Of a DNA stretch of 64,000 nt, positions 17,106 through 24,264 are shown in pieces. Each line of letters opens with the position of its first letter. The first letter of the stretch is position 1. The notes under the pieces were generated by a model, which worked only from the letters and a program-made list of their open reading frames with translations, was not told where the DNA came from and searched no databases. The DNA lies in the NCBI GenBank assembly GCA_947476465.1, contig CANJQN010000001.1:162788-226787 (forward strand), read 5' to 3'. This DNA comes from Comamonadaceae bacterium. GTDB lineage: Bacteria; Pseudomonadota; Gammaproteobacteria; Burkholderiales; Burkholderiaceae_C. The position numbers and the translations under genes were made by a program.

Positions 17106-18269
17106 TCATTTCACAACTCCGCGGCCCAACCAAGCCTCGATCCTGGCCGCCTCGTATCCCTGCTCACGCAGAACCTCCCGCGTGTGCTGGCCCGGCAGCG
17201 GCGGCGGGCGGTGCAATACGCCGGGCGTGCGGCTCAGGCGCGGCGCCGGCGCGGGCTGCACGACGCCGTGGGCCTGCACATGGATCGCGCGGGCCTTCAT
17301 GTGCGGATGCGCCTTGGCCTCCTGCGCGTCGAGCACCGGTGCAAAGCAGGCGTCCGAGCCGTCCATTGCGGCCACCCACTCGTCGCGGGTGCGGGTGAGA
17401 AACACGGCGCGCAGCTTTTCCTTCAGCAGGGGCCAGCCCGCCGGGTCGGCACGGTCAAGGATGTCGGGATCTTGCGCAAGCCCGGTGCGCGCCAGCAGGT
17501 CCGCATAGAAGCGCTTTTCGATCGCGCCCACCGAGATGTAGCGCCCATCGCGCGTTTCATAGACGCCATACCAGGGCCGCCCGCCCGACAGCAGCGACTC
17601 GCCACGTTCGAGCGACCAGGTGCCGGCGGCGAGCCTGCCGAAGATGGCGGTCATGAGGTGGGCTGTGCCATCGACGATGGCGCCATCGACCACCTGCCCG
17701 CGCCCGCTTTGCCGCGCCTCCAGCAGCGCGCACACGATGCCGAAGGCCAGGTACAGCGCGCCGCCGCCGAAGTCGCCCACCAGGTTCAGCGGCGGCACCG
17801 GTGCGCCGCCGCGCGGGCCGATGGCGTCGAGCGCGCCGGTGATCGCGATGTAGTTGATGTCATGCCCCGCGGCCTGGGCCAGCGGCCCGTCCTGGCCCCA
17901 GCCGGTCATGCGGCCGTAGACCAGCCGCGGGTTGATCGCCTGCAGGTCGGCCGGCCCCAGCCCCAGCCGCTCGGTGACGCCCGGGCGAAACCCCTCCACC
18001 AGCACATCGGCCTGGGCCGCCAGATCCTTCACGATGGCGCGGCCCTCTTCCTGCTTGAGGTCGACCGCGATCGAGCGGCGGCCCCGATTGAGCAGATCGA
18101 GCGCCGGATCGCCGGGCAGGCCCACGTCGGCCGGGGCCGTGCGGTCGACCCGCAGCACCTGCGCGCCCATGTCGGCCAGCAGCATGCAGCAAAACGGCGA
18201 CGGGCCGATGCCGGCCAGTTCGAGCACCTTCACCCCGGCCAGCGGCCCCGTTCCTTCATTCGCATTCAT
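17106..18269 (-). CDS. Alpha-methylacyl-CoA racemase (AMACR/MCR-like CoA-transferase family III)
   Basis: This 387-residue protein carries all three catalytic residues of the Mycobacterium tuberculosis racemase MCR (His126, Asp156, Glu241), each offset by ten: His136 in GHDINY, Asp166 in LVGDFGGG and Glu251 in AIEKRF. AMACRs interconvert the 2R and 2S forms of 2-methylacyl-CoAs so that acyl-CoA dehydrogenases can act. This is exactly what branched steroid or isoprenoid side chains need. It is first in the racemase-TetR operon, divergent from the igr-like operon. A second racemase is at 62689-63795. Confidence 0.93.
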   Translation of the reverse strand: MNANEGTGPLAGVKVLELAGIGPSPFCCMLLADMGAQVLRVDRTAPADVGLPGDPALDLLNRGRRSIAVDLKQEEGRAIVKDLAAQADVLVEGFRPGVTERLGLGPADLQAINPRLVYGRMTGWGQDGPLAQAAGHDINYIAITGALDAIGPRGGAPVPPLNLVGDFGGGALYLAFGIVCALLEARQSGRGQVVDGAIVDGTAHLMTAIFGRLAAGTWSLERGESLLSGGRPWYGVYETRDGRYISVGAIEKRFYADLLARTGLAQDPDILDRADPAGWPLLKEKLRAVFLTRTRDEWVAAMDGSDACFAPVLDAQEAKAHPHMKARAIHVQAHGVVQPAPAPRLSRTPGVLHRPPPLPGQHTREVLREQGYEAARIEAWLGRGVVK

Positions 18270-18291
18270 CAGAGCCTTCCCGCATTGCGCC

Positions 18292-18337
18292 GTCTATCGA
18301 TCGTCCGGTATATTGCCATATCGAACGTTCGATAGAC
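18292..18337. promoter_or_regulatory. Divergent operator region with perfect palindrome TATCGAACGTTCGATA
   Basis: TATCGAACGTTCGATA (18319-18334) is a perfect 16-bp palindrome between the racemase/TetR operon and the ChsH2-like gene. GTCTATCGA at 18292-18300 is repeated inverted as TCGATAGAC at 18329-18337, giving a second half-site. TTGCCA (18313-18318) is a possible -35 for the plus-strand operon. The palindrome is about 25 bp before the ATG, a position where binding would block transcription. It is unlike the GTACRC operators found elsewhere in the window. Confidence 0.6.
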
Positions 18338-18356
18338 AAATTTTTCAGAGACCCCA

Positions 18357-19313
18357 ATGAGCCCAGCGACCGCGCAAGCGCCATGGATCCAGGAGTTGAC
18401 AAGCTTCGTCGGCAAGCGTGGCGGCCCGGTTCTCGCATGGGACCCGGTAAACGCGCCGATGGTGCGCCAGTGGTGCGAGGTGTTCGACTTCGACTTCGCC
18501 CCCTTCGTCGATGCCGCTGCCGCCGCAGCCAGCGTGCACGGTGGCCTGGTGGCGCCAGCCACGATGCTGCCGGTGTGGCTGATGCCCGGGCTGCGCAACG
18601 CCCGCCCGCCCGGCTCGGACACCACCGATCCGCGCGCCATCATGAAGGTGCTGGAGCGCGAGGGCTATGTCGGCATTCTGGGCACTGACACCGAACAGAC
18701 CTACGAGCGGCCTCTGCGCCCGGGCGAGCGCCTTTCGTGCATTCACTCGGTCGACGCCGTCAGCGACGAAAAGCTCACCCGCATGGGCCCGGGCTTCTTC
18801 GTCACCTTCCTGCAGGAGTTTTTCGACGAGGCACAGCAAGCGGTGGGCACCGTGCGGCTGCGCATCCTGCGCTTCAAGCCGCAAGCCGCGCCCGCGGCCG
18901 AGCCCAAGCGCGCGCCGCCCCCGCAACCCGCGATCAACCAGGACACAGCCTTCTTCTGGGAAGGCCTGCAGGCTGGCCAGTTGCTGATCCAGCGTTGCGC
19001 CGCCTGCGGGACGCTGCGGCATCCGCCGGGGCCGGCCTGCACGCAATGCCACAGCCTCGAATGGGACACCGTGCCATCCACCGGCCGCGGCAAGTTGTTC
19101 TCGTTTGTGGTCATGCACCACCCCAAGCACCCTGGCTTCGACTACCCCCTGCCTGTTGGCCTGGTGGAGCTCGACGAAGGCGTGCGCCTGGTGGCGCCGC
19201 TCACCGGCCTGGACAGCGCGCACTGGCGCACCGGGATGCGGGTCGAGGCCGTGATCCAACCCGTGGCTGGCGAGCACCGGCTGCCGCTGTTCCGTCCGTC
19301 AGCGAGCGCCTGA
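18357..19313 (+). CDS. ChsH2-like MaoC-N/DUF35 two-domain protein
   Basis: This 318-residue protein has a MaoC-dehydratase-N hot-dog domain (about 15-170), a Pro/Ala linker (about 173-193), and then a DUF35 rubredoxin-like zinc ribbon with an OB fold (about 197-315). The zinc ligands are Cys214, Cys217, Cys228 and Cys231 (CAAC...CTQC). This is the architecture of mycobacterial ChsH2, whose hot-dog half pairs with ChsH1 as a 2-enoyl-CoA hydratase and whose DUF35 half docks on the aldolase Ltp2. The same partners follow here within 2.7 kb. First gene of the operon; the next ATG is 2 bp after its stop. Confidence 0.88.
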   Translation: MSPATAQAPWIQELTSFVGKRGGPVLAWDPVNAPMVRQWCEVFDFDFAPFVDAAAAAASVHGGLVAPATMLPVWLMPGLRNARPPGSDTTDPRAIMKVLEREGYVGILGTDTEQTYERPLRPGERLSCIHSVDAVSDEKLTRMGPGFFVTFLQEFFDEAQQAVGTVRLRILRFKPQAAPAAEPKRAPPPQPAINQDTAFFWEGLQAGQLLIQRCAACGTLRHPPGPACTQCHSLEWDTVPSTGRGKLFSFVVMHHPKHPGFDYPLPVGLVELDEGVRLVAPLTGLDSAHWRTGMRVEAVIQPVAGEHRLPLFRPSASA

Positions 19314-19315
19314 GC

Positions 19316-20422
19316 ATGGAATTCAGTCTCACCGAAGAACAAGCGGCCATCGCCGATCTGGCAGGCAAGGTGTTTCGCGAACACGGCAGCGACGAGCACG
19401 TGCGCCATCTGGCCGAAGCTGGCCAGACCGTCGACGCGCACCTGTGGCAGACCCTGCAGGGCACCGGCCTGGCCAGTCTGGCCCTGCCCGAGGCACAGGG
19501 CGGCGCTGGCATGGGCATGCTCGAGCTGGCCCTGGTGCTGCAGGCGCAGGGCCGCCACCTGGGCGCCGCGCCTTTGTGGACTCATCTGCTGGCCACGCTG
19601 GCGGTGGCCGCGCATGGCAGCGCCTCGCTGCGTGAGCGCGCCTTGCCGGCGCTGACCGCCGGCACACAGATCGCGGGCCTGGCCACCGAGTTCGAAGCGC
19701 ATGTCGGCCTTCGCGCGACGCGCGATGCACAGGGCTGGTCGCTCGACGGCCACCTGCACGCCGTGCTGCTGGATCCCAGCCACGCATGGCTGGCGCTGCC
19801 GGCCCGCACCGACAACGGCCTGCGCCTGGTCCTCTTGCCCACCGACCAGGCCGGCATGACACGCACGAGCGGTGTGCTGACCGACCTGCAGCCGGTGTGC
19901 GATCTTGTCTTCAGCGCCGTCCGCGTTGCGCCAGACAGCGTACTCGACGCCGCCGCCATCGACTGGTTGATGCCGCGCATGGCCTGCTGCATAGCCGCGC
20001 TGCAGCTGGGCGTGGTTGAAGAAGCCTTGCGCCGCGCGGCGGCCTATGTCGGCGAGCGCGAGCAGTTCGGCCGCCCGCTGGGCAGCTTCCAGGCATTGGC
20101 GGTGCGCGCGGCCGACGCCTACATCGAGGTCGAGCTGCTGCGTTCGGCGCTGTGGCAGTTGGCGTGGCGCCTTGATCAGGGCCTGCCGGCCACCGCTGCG
20201 GCGCGGGTGGCCAAGCACCAGTCCAGCCAGGCCGGCTACATCGTCGGCCACACCGCACAACACTTTCATGGCGGCGTGGGGGCGGACCTTCAGTACCCCA
20301 TTCACCGTTTTTATCTCAAGAGCCAGGCGCTGTCCCACATCGGCGGCAGCGCGCAGGCGCAGCTGGCCCTGATCGGGCAAGCCCTGGCCGGCGATCACAT
20401 CGAGGACTACGAGCATGGGTGA
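19316..20422 (+). CDS. Acyl-CoA dehydrogenase, non-catalytic-Glu subunit type (ChsE1/FadE28-like)
   Basis: This 368-residue protein has the ACAD fold with C-terminal motifs REQFGRPLGSFQA and HFHGGVGADLQYPIHRFY. No catalytic Glu is present at either known site: the position of MCAD Glu376 reads SHIGGSAQ, and no Glu is placed as in long-chain or isovaleryl enzymes. This is the mark of one half of the alpha2beta2 steroid-type dehydrogenases (ChsE1-ChsE2), where the partner supplies the base. The partner is likely the protein at 22184-23353. ATG 19316 follows the ChsH2-like stop by 2 bp, and its 3' end overlaps the next gene by 8 bp. Confidence 0.88.
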   Translation: MEFSLTEEQAAIADLAGKVFREHGSDEHVRHLAEAGQTVDAHLWQTLQGTGLASLALPEAQGGAGMGMLELALVLQAQGRHLGAAPLWTHLLATLAVAAHGSASLRERALPALTAGTQIAGLATEFEAHVGLRATRDAQGWSLDGHLHAVLLDPSHAWLALPARTDNGLRLVLLPTDQAGMTRTSGVLTDLQPVCDLVFSAVRVAPDSVLDAAAIDWLMPRMACCIAALQLGVVEEALRRAAAYVGEREQFGRPLGSFQALAVRAADAYIEVELLRSALWQLAWRLDQGLPATAAARVAKHQSSQAGYIVGHTAQHFHGGVGADLQYPIHRFYLKSQALSHIGGSAQAQLALIGQALAGDHIEDYEHG

Positions 20423-20846
20423 GACCGCCGCGCGCTTTTCCAGCATACAGATGGGGCAGCAACTGCCCGAGCTGCGTGTGCCCGTCACGGTGACCTCGGT
20501 CGCCGCAGCCGCCATCGCCACCCGCGACTACCAGCCGGTGCACCACGACCTGGAGCGCGCCCGCTTGTTGGGCAGCGAGACGGTGTTCACCAGCACGCAC
20601 ACCACCGCCGGCTACCTCGAGCGGCTGGTGCTGCAGTGGGCCGGCCCTAGCGCCTTCCTCAAGAGCCTGAAGCTGCGCCTGGGTGTTGCCAACTACGCCG
20701 GTGACGAGCTGGTTCTGGCCGGCCAGGTCACGGCCATCGATGCCGCCACGCGGCAGGTATCCATCGCCGCGGTGGGCCGCAATTCGCGCGGCGAGCACGT
20801 CACCGCCAGCCTGGTCGTGCACATCAAGGAGTCGCCCCGTGAATGA
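20415..20846 (+). CDS. ChsH1-like MaoC hydratase subunit
   Basis: This 143-residue single hot-dog protein has the hydratase-2 motif ATRDYQPVHHD (residues 35-45), giving catalytic Asp38 and His43. Mycobacterial ChsH1 carries the same motif and supplies the active site of the ChsH1-ChsH2 enoyl-CoA hydratase. Here the ChsH2-like partner is encoded two genes upstream. The start overlaps the dehydrogenase end by 8 bp, and its own end overlaps the aldolase start by 8 bp, so translation is coupled. The expected reaction is hydration of a 2-methyl-branched enoyl-CoA to the beta-hydroxy thioester. Confidence 0.88.
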   Translation: MGETAARFSSIQMGQQLPELRVPVTVTSVAAAAIATRDYQPVHHDLERARLLGSETVFTSTHTTAGYLERLVLQWAGPSAFLKSLKLRLGVANYAGDELVLAGQVTAIDAATRQVSIAAVGRNSRGEHVTASLVVHIKESPRE

Positions 20847-22014
20847 GTTTCTCAGCGGCAAGGTGGCCATCGCGGGCATCGGCGCCACCGAGTTCTCCAA
20901 GGAGTCCGGGCGCACCGAAATGCGGCTGGCGGTCGAGGCGACGCTGGCGGCGCTGGCCGACGCCGGCATCGACCCGGCGGAGGTCGATGGCATGTGCACC
21001 TTCACGATGGACCACAACCCCGAGGTGGAGGTGCACAACCAGATCGGCGGGCGCGAGCTCACCTTCTTCTCGCGGATCGACTACGGCGGCGGCGGCGCCT
21101 GCGCGCCGGTGATGCAGGCCGCGATGGCCATTGCCACCGGTGTGGCCAACGTCGTGGTGTGCTACCGGGCGATGAACGAGCGCTCCTGGTACCGCTTCGG
21201 CGCCGGCACCGCGATGACGCAATCCCCCACCTGGCTGGCGGCCAACCACTACGCCTGGTACCTGCCCGCCGGCCTGAGCACGCCGGCCAGCTACGTGGCC
21301 ATGGCTGCACGCACTTATATGGAACGCTACGGCGCCACCAGCGCCGACTTCGGCCGGGTCTCGGTGGCGGCGCGCGCGTTCGCCGCGACCAACCCCAAGG
21401 CCTTCTTCTACGGCAAGCCGATCACGCTGGACGAGCACCAGCAGTCGCGCTTCGTCGCCGAGCCGCTGCACCTGCTGGACTGCTGCCAGGAGAGCGACGG
21501 CGCGGTGGCCATCGTCATCACCTCGCTCGAACGCGCCCGCGGCCTGCGGCAAAAGCCGGCTGTGGTGCGCGCGGCCGCCCAGGCCAGCGCGCGCGGCCAG
21601 CAGCGCATGACCAACTTCTACCGCGACGACCTGACCTCGCTGCCCGAGATGGGCCTGGTGGCGCGCCAGCTGTACGCGCAAAGCGGCTTGGGCCCCAAGG
21701 ACATGCAGGCGGCAATTTTGTACGACCACTTCACGCCCTACGTGCTGGAGCAGCTGGAGGAGTTCGGCTTCTGCGAGCGCGGCGAGGGCAAGGACTTTGT
21801 TCGCTCGGGCCAGCACGCACGCGGCGGAAGCCTGCCGATCAACCCCAACGGCGGCCAGCTCGGCGAGGCCTACGTCCACGGCATGAACGGCATCGCCGAG
21901 GCGGTGCGCCAGCTGCGTGGCACGGCGGTCAATCAGCTGGACGGTATCGAGCACATGCTGGTCACCGCCGGCTCGGGCGTGCCCACCAGCGCGATCATCC
22001 TCGGCAAAGATTGA
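20839..22014 (+). CDS. Ltp2-like retro-aldolase of thiolase fold
   Basis: This 391-residue thiolase-superfamily protein lacks the canonical thiolase His motifs. In place of the C-terminal His-containing signatures it has Tyr295 (ILYDHFT) and Tyr345 (GEAYVHGMNG). From memory, Ltp2 uses Tyr294 and Tyr344, with identical spacing, for retro-aldol cleavage of the beta-hydroxyacyl-CoA side chain. The start is GTG 20839 with AGGAG at 20827-20831; the longer open frame lacks homology. It overlaps the ChsH1-like gene (GTGAATGA). It would form the aldolase complex with the DUF35 domain of the ChsH2-like protein and release a short acyl-CoA, propionyl-CoA in the known case. Confidence 0.88.
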   Translation: MNEFLSGKVAIAGIGATEFSKESGRTEMRLAVEATLAALADAGIDPAEVDGMCTFTMDHNPEVEVHNQIGGRELTFFSRIDYGGGGACAPVMQAAMAIATGVANVVVCYRAMNERSWYRFGAGTAMTQSPTWLAANHYAWYLPAGLSTPASYVAMAARTYMERYGATSADFGRVSVAARAFAATNPKAFFYGKPITLDEHQQSRFVAEPLHLLDCCQESDGAVAIVITSLERARGLRQKPAVVRAAAQASARGQQRMTNFYRDDLTSLPEMGLVARQLYAQSGLGPKDMQAAILYDHFTPYVLEQLEEFGFCERGEGKDFVRSGQHARGGSLPINPNGGQLGEAYVHGMNGIAEAVRQLRGTAVNQLDGIEHMLVTAGSGVPTSAIILGKD

Positions 22015-22021
22015 TGTGAAA

Positions 22022-22118
22022 GCCCACCCCCGATGCGCCTTCGGCCGTGCCCCCTCGGGCGCTGCCCTGTCCCCCTCAAGGGGGCGCCACCAGCGGCCCG
22101 GCAAAGCCGGTTCCGCGG
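22022..22118. repeat. Intergenic repeat, copy 1 (48-bp identical core)
   Basis: The core at 22071-22118 (starting CCCCCTCAAGGGGGC, with the hairpin GGCCCGGCAAAGCCGG) is identical over 48 bp to 26556-26603. Both copies are preceded at similar distance by GCCCACCCCCGA. The element lies inside the operon, between the aldolase and dehydrogenase genes, and contains strong hairpins, so it may tune mRNA stability. Confidence 0.75.
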
Positions 22119-22183
22119 TGTCCGCTGAACCAGACACTGTTGCCAGGCCGGGTGGGTGAGGCACGGCGTCATGGAGCACTGAC

Positions 22184-23353
22184 ATGCATTGCCAATTTAC
22201 CGGGGCCCAGCAAGCGTTGCGCGACGAGATTCGCGGCTATTTCGCGCGGCTGATCACACCCGACCTGAAAGAGGCGCTGCGCGTGCACGCCGCGACACCG
22301 ATCTACAAGCAGGTGATCCGCCAGATCGGCCAGGACGGTTACCTCGCGGTCGGTTGGCCGCAAGAACACGGCGGCCGCGGCTACGGCCCGATGGAGCAGC
22401 TGATCTTCGTGCAGGAGGCCCTGCGCGCCGGTGCGCCGATTCCCTTTGTGACACTGAGCACGCTGGGCCCGACGCTGATGGTGCATGGCTCGCCGGCGCA
22501 AAGAGAGCGCCTGTTGCCGGGCATCGCGTCCGGCGAGCTGCACTTCGCCATCGGCTACACCGAGCCGGGCGCGGGCACCGACCTGGCCAGCCTCAAGACC
22601 CGTGCCACCGTCCAAGACGATGGCTTTCGCGTGAGCGGCAGCAAGATCTACACAAGCCATGCCGAGGGCGCCGACTACATCTGGCTGGCCGCGCGCACCG
22701 ACCCCGCATCCAAGTCGCACCGGGGCATCTCGATCCTGCTGGTGGACACGCGCGCCAAGGGCTTTTCACTCACGCCGATGGAAACCGTGGCCGGCATGCA
22801 CACCAACGTCACCTACTACGACCAGGTGCATGTGCCCCGGGACATGCTGGTGGGCGAGCTGCATGGCGGCTGGAAGCTGATCACCTCGCAGCTCAATTAC
22901 GAGCGCATCGGCATCGCCGCCCGCGGCGTGTATGGCGAAGAGCTGTACCGCCGCACCCTGCACTGGGCGCGCGCGACGCATCACGGCCGCCGCCCGATCG
23001 ACGAGCCGGCAGTGCAGCAGCTGCTGGCGGGGGTGTATGCCCGGCTGGAGACCCTGCGCCTGCTCAATCTGCGCCTGGCCTGGGGCCTGGACGGTGCACA
23101 GCCCGACCCGGCCTATGCCTGCGCCGCCAAGGTACAGGGCGTTGAAACCTTGGTGAGCGTGTGCCGCGACCTGCTGCAGGCGCTCGGCCTGGGTGGCCTG
23201 GTGCGCCATGGCAGCGACTGCGCCTTGATCGCGGGCGACATCGAGGCGCTGTACCGGCGCATCCAGATCAACACCTACGGCGGCGGCAGCGGCGAGGTGA
23301 TGCGCGAGATGGTCGCCACGCGTGGCCTGAACATGCCACGCACCCTGCGCTGA
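22184..23353 (+). CDS. Acyl-CoA dehydrogenase, catalytic subunit type (ChsE2/FadE29-like)
   Basis: This 389-residue ACAD is close in character to mycobacterial FadE29/ChsE2: LAVGWPQEHGGRGYGPMEQ, IGYTEPGAGTDLASLKT, and the ending NTYGGGSGEVMREM. Glu240 in LNYERIG sits at the helix-G position used by long-chain and isovaleryl-CoA dehydrogenases, and is the likely catalytic base. Together with the Glu-less protein at 19316-20422 it would make an alpha2beta2 enzyme that introduces the alpha,beta double bond in a short 2-methyl-branched side chain. It follows the aldolase gene by 169 bp of repeat-bearing DNA and is probably still co-transcribed. Confidence 0.9.
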   Translation: MHCQFTGAQQALRDEIRGYFARLITPDLKEALRVHAATPIYKQVIRQIGQDGYLAVGWPQEHGGRGYGPMEQLIFVQEALRAGAPIPFVTLSTLGPTLMVHGSPAQRERLLPGIASGELHFAIGYTEPGAGTDLASLKTRATVQDDGFRVSGSKIYTSHAEGADYIWLAARTDPASKSHRGISILLVDTRAKGFSLTPMETVAGMHTNVTYYDQVHVPRDMLVGELHGGWKLITSQLNYERIGIAARGVYGEELYRRTLHWARATHHGRRPIDEPAVQQLLAGVYARLETLRLLNLRLAWGLDGAQPDPAYACAAKVQGVETLVSVCRDLLQALGLGGLVRHGSDCALIAGDIEALYRRIQINTYGGGSGEVMREMVATRGLNMPRTLR

Positions 23354-23364
23354 GCGTCACAACC

Positions 23365-24264
23365 ATGGCCCACGACACGCCCCGCCCCTACGGCTTTTCC
23401 GACGAGGAACTGGTCGCCCTGCCGACCGCGTTTCGCGACGGCCTGTTCGACGGCCAGGTGGTCGTCGTGTCCGGCGCGGGCAGCGGGCTGGGCAAGGCCA
23501 TTGCCGTCCTCTACGCCCGCCTGGGTGCTCGTCTGGCGATCTGCGGGCGCGATGCCGACAAGCTCGAACGCAGCGCGCAGCTGCTGCGCTCGCTGGGCGC
23601 TGAAACGCTCACCTGCGCCATGACCATCCGCGACCCGCAACAGGTCTCGGACTTGATCGCAAAGGTGGTCACGCACTTCGGCCGGCTGGACGTTCTGGTG
23701 AACAACGCCGGCGGCCAGTTCGCCGGCCCGGCGCTCGATTTTTCGCCGCGCGGCTGGCAGGCGGTGATCGACACCAACCTCAACGGCAGCTGGTACATGA
23801 TGCAGGCCGCCGCGCGGCACTGGGTGGCCGCCGGCACGCCCGGGCGCATCGTCAACATCGTCTCCACCATCTGGCGCGGCCGCCCCGGCACGGCCCACAG
23901 CTGCGCCGCACGCGCCGGCGTGGTCTACCTGTCCAAATCGGTGGCCATTGAATGGGCGCCACATCGCATCCAGGTCAACTGCGTCGCACCGGGCGTGATC
24001 GAGACCAGCGGCTTCGCCCACTACACGCCCGAGGGCCTGGCGTCCTACTACGAGCAGCCCAACGCCATGAAGCGGCCGGGTGATGCGCAGGACATCGCCG
24101 AGGCTTGCGTATACCTCAGCGCCTCCAGCGGCAAGTTCATCACCGGCGAGGTCGTCACCGTCGACGGCGGCCAGCAGCTCTGGGGCGAACCCTGGCCCGC
24201 GGGCCGGCCCGACTATTTCCGCATGGGCGATCCGCCTGCGGCCCACCCGGAAGCCACGAAATGA
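23365..24264 (+). CDS. SDR family protein (2,4-dienoyl-CoA reductase-like) with altered catalytic residues
   Basis: This 299-residue SDR has a 30-residue N-terminal lead, the cofactor loop SGAGSGLG (36-43) and NNAGG (113-117). In place of the YxxxK pair it has Ser179 and Arg183 (HSCAAR). Dienoyl-CoA reductases also have Ser at the Tyr position and keep Lys plus a separate Tyr; here that Tyr aligns with Trp170 (STIW) and the Lys has become Arg. It may act on an unusual enoyl-CoA or may have lost redox chemistry. ATG 23365 is 11 bp after the dehydrogenase stop, and the stop overlaps the next start (ATGA). Confidence 0.85.
   Translation: MAHDTPRPYGFSDEELVALPTAFRDGLFDGQVVVVSGAGSGLGKAIAVLYARLGARLAICGRDADKLERSAQLLRSLGAETLTCAMTIRDPQQVSDLIAKVVTHFGRLDVLVNNAGGQFAGPALDFSPRGWQAVIDTNLNGSWYMMQAAARHWVAAGTPGRIVNIVSTIWRGRPGTAHSCAARAGVVYLSKSVAIEWAPHRIQVNCVAPGVIETSGFAHYTPEGLASYYEQPNAMKRPGDAQDIAEACVYLSASSGKFITGEVVTVDGGQQLWGEPWPAGRPDYFRMGDPPAAHPEATK

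Noticed and set aside
18357..24264. Firm annotation of the operon as cholesterol degradation
   Set aside because: No cyp125, ketosteroid or ring-cleavage genes are in the window, so the steroid link is kept as a hypothesis.
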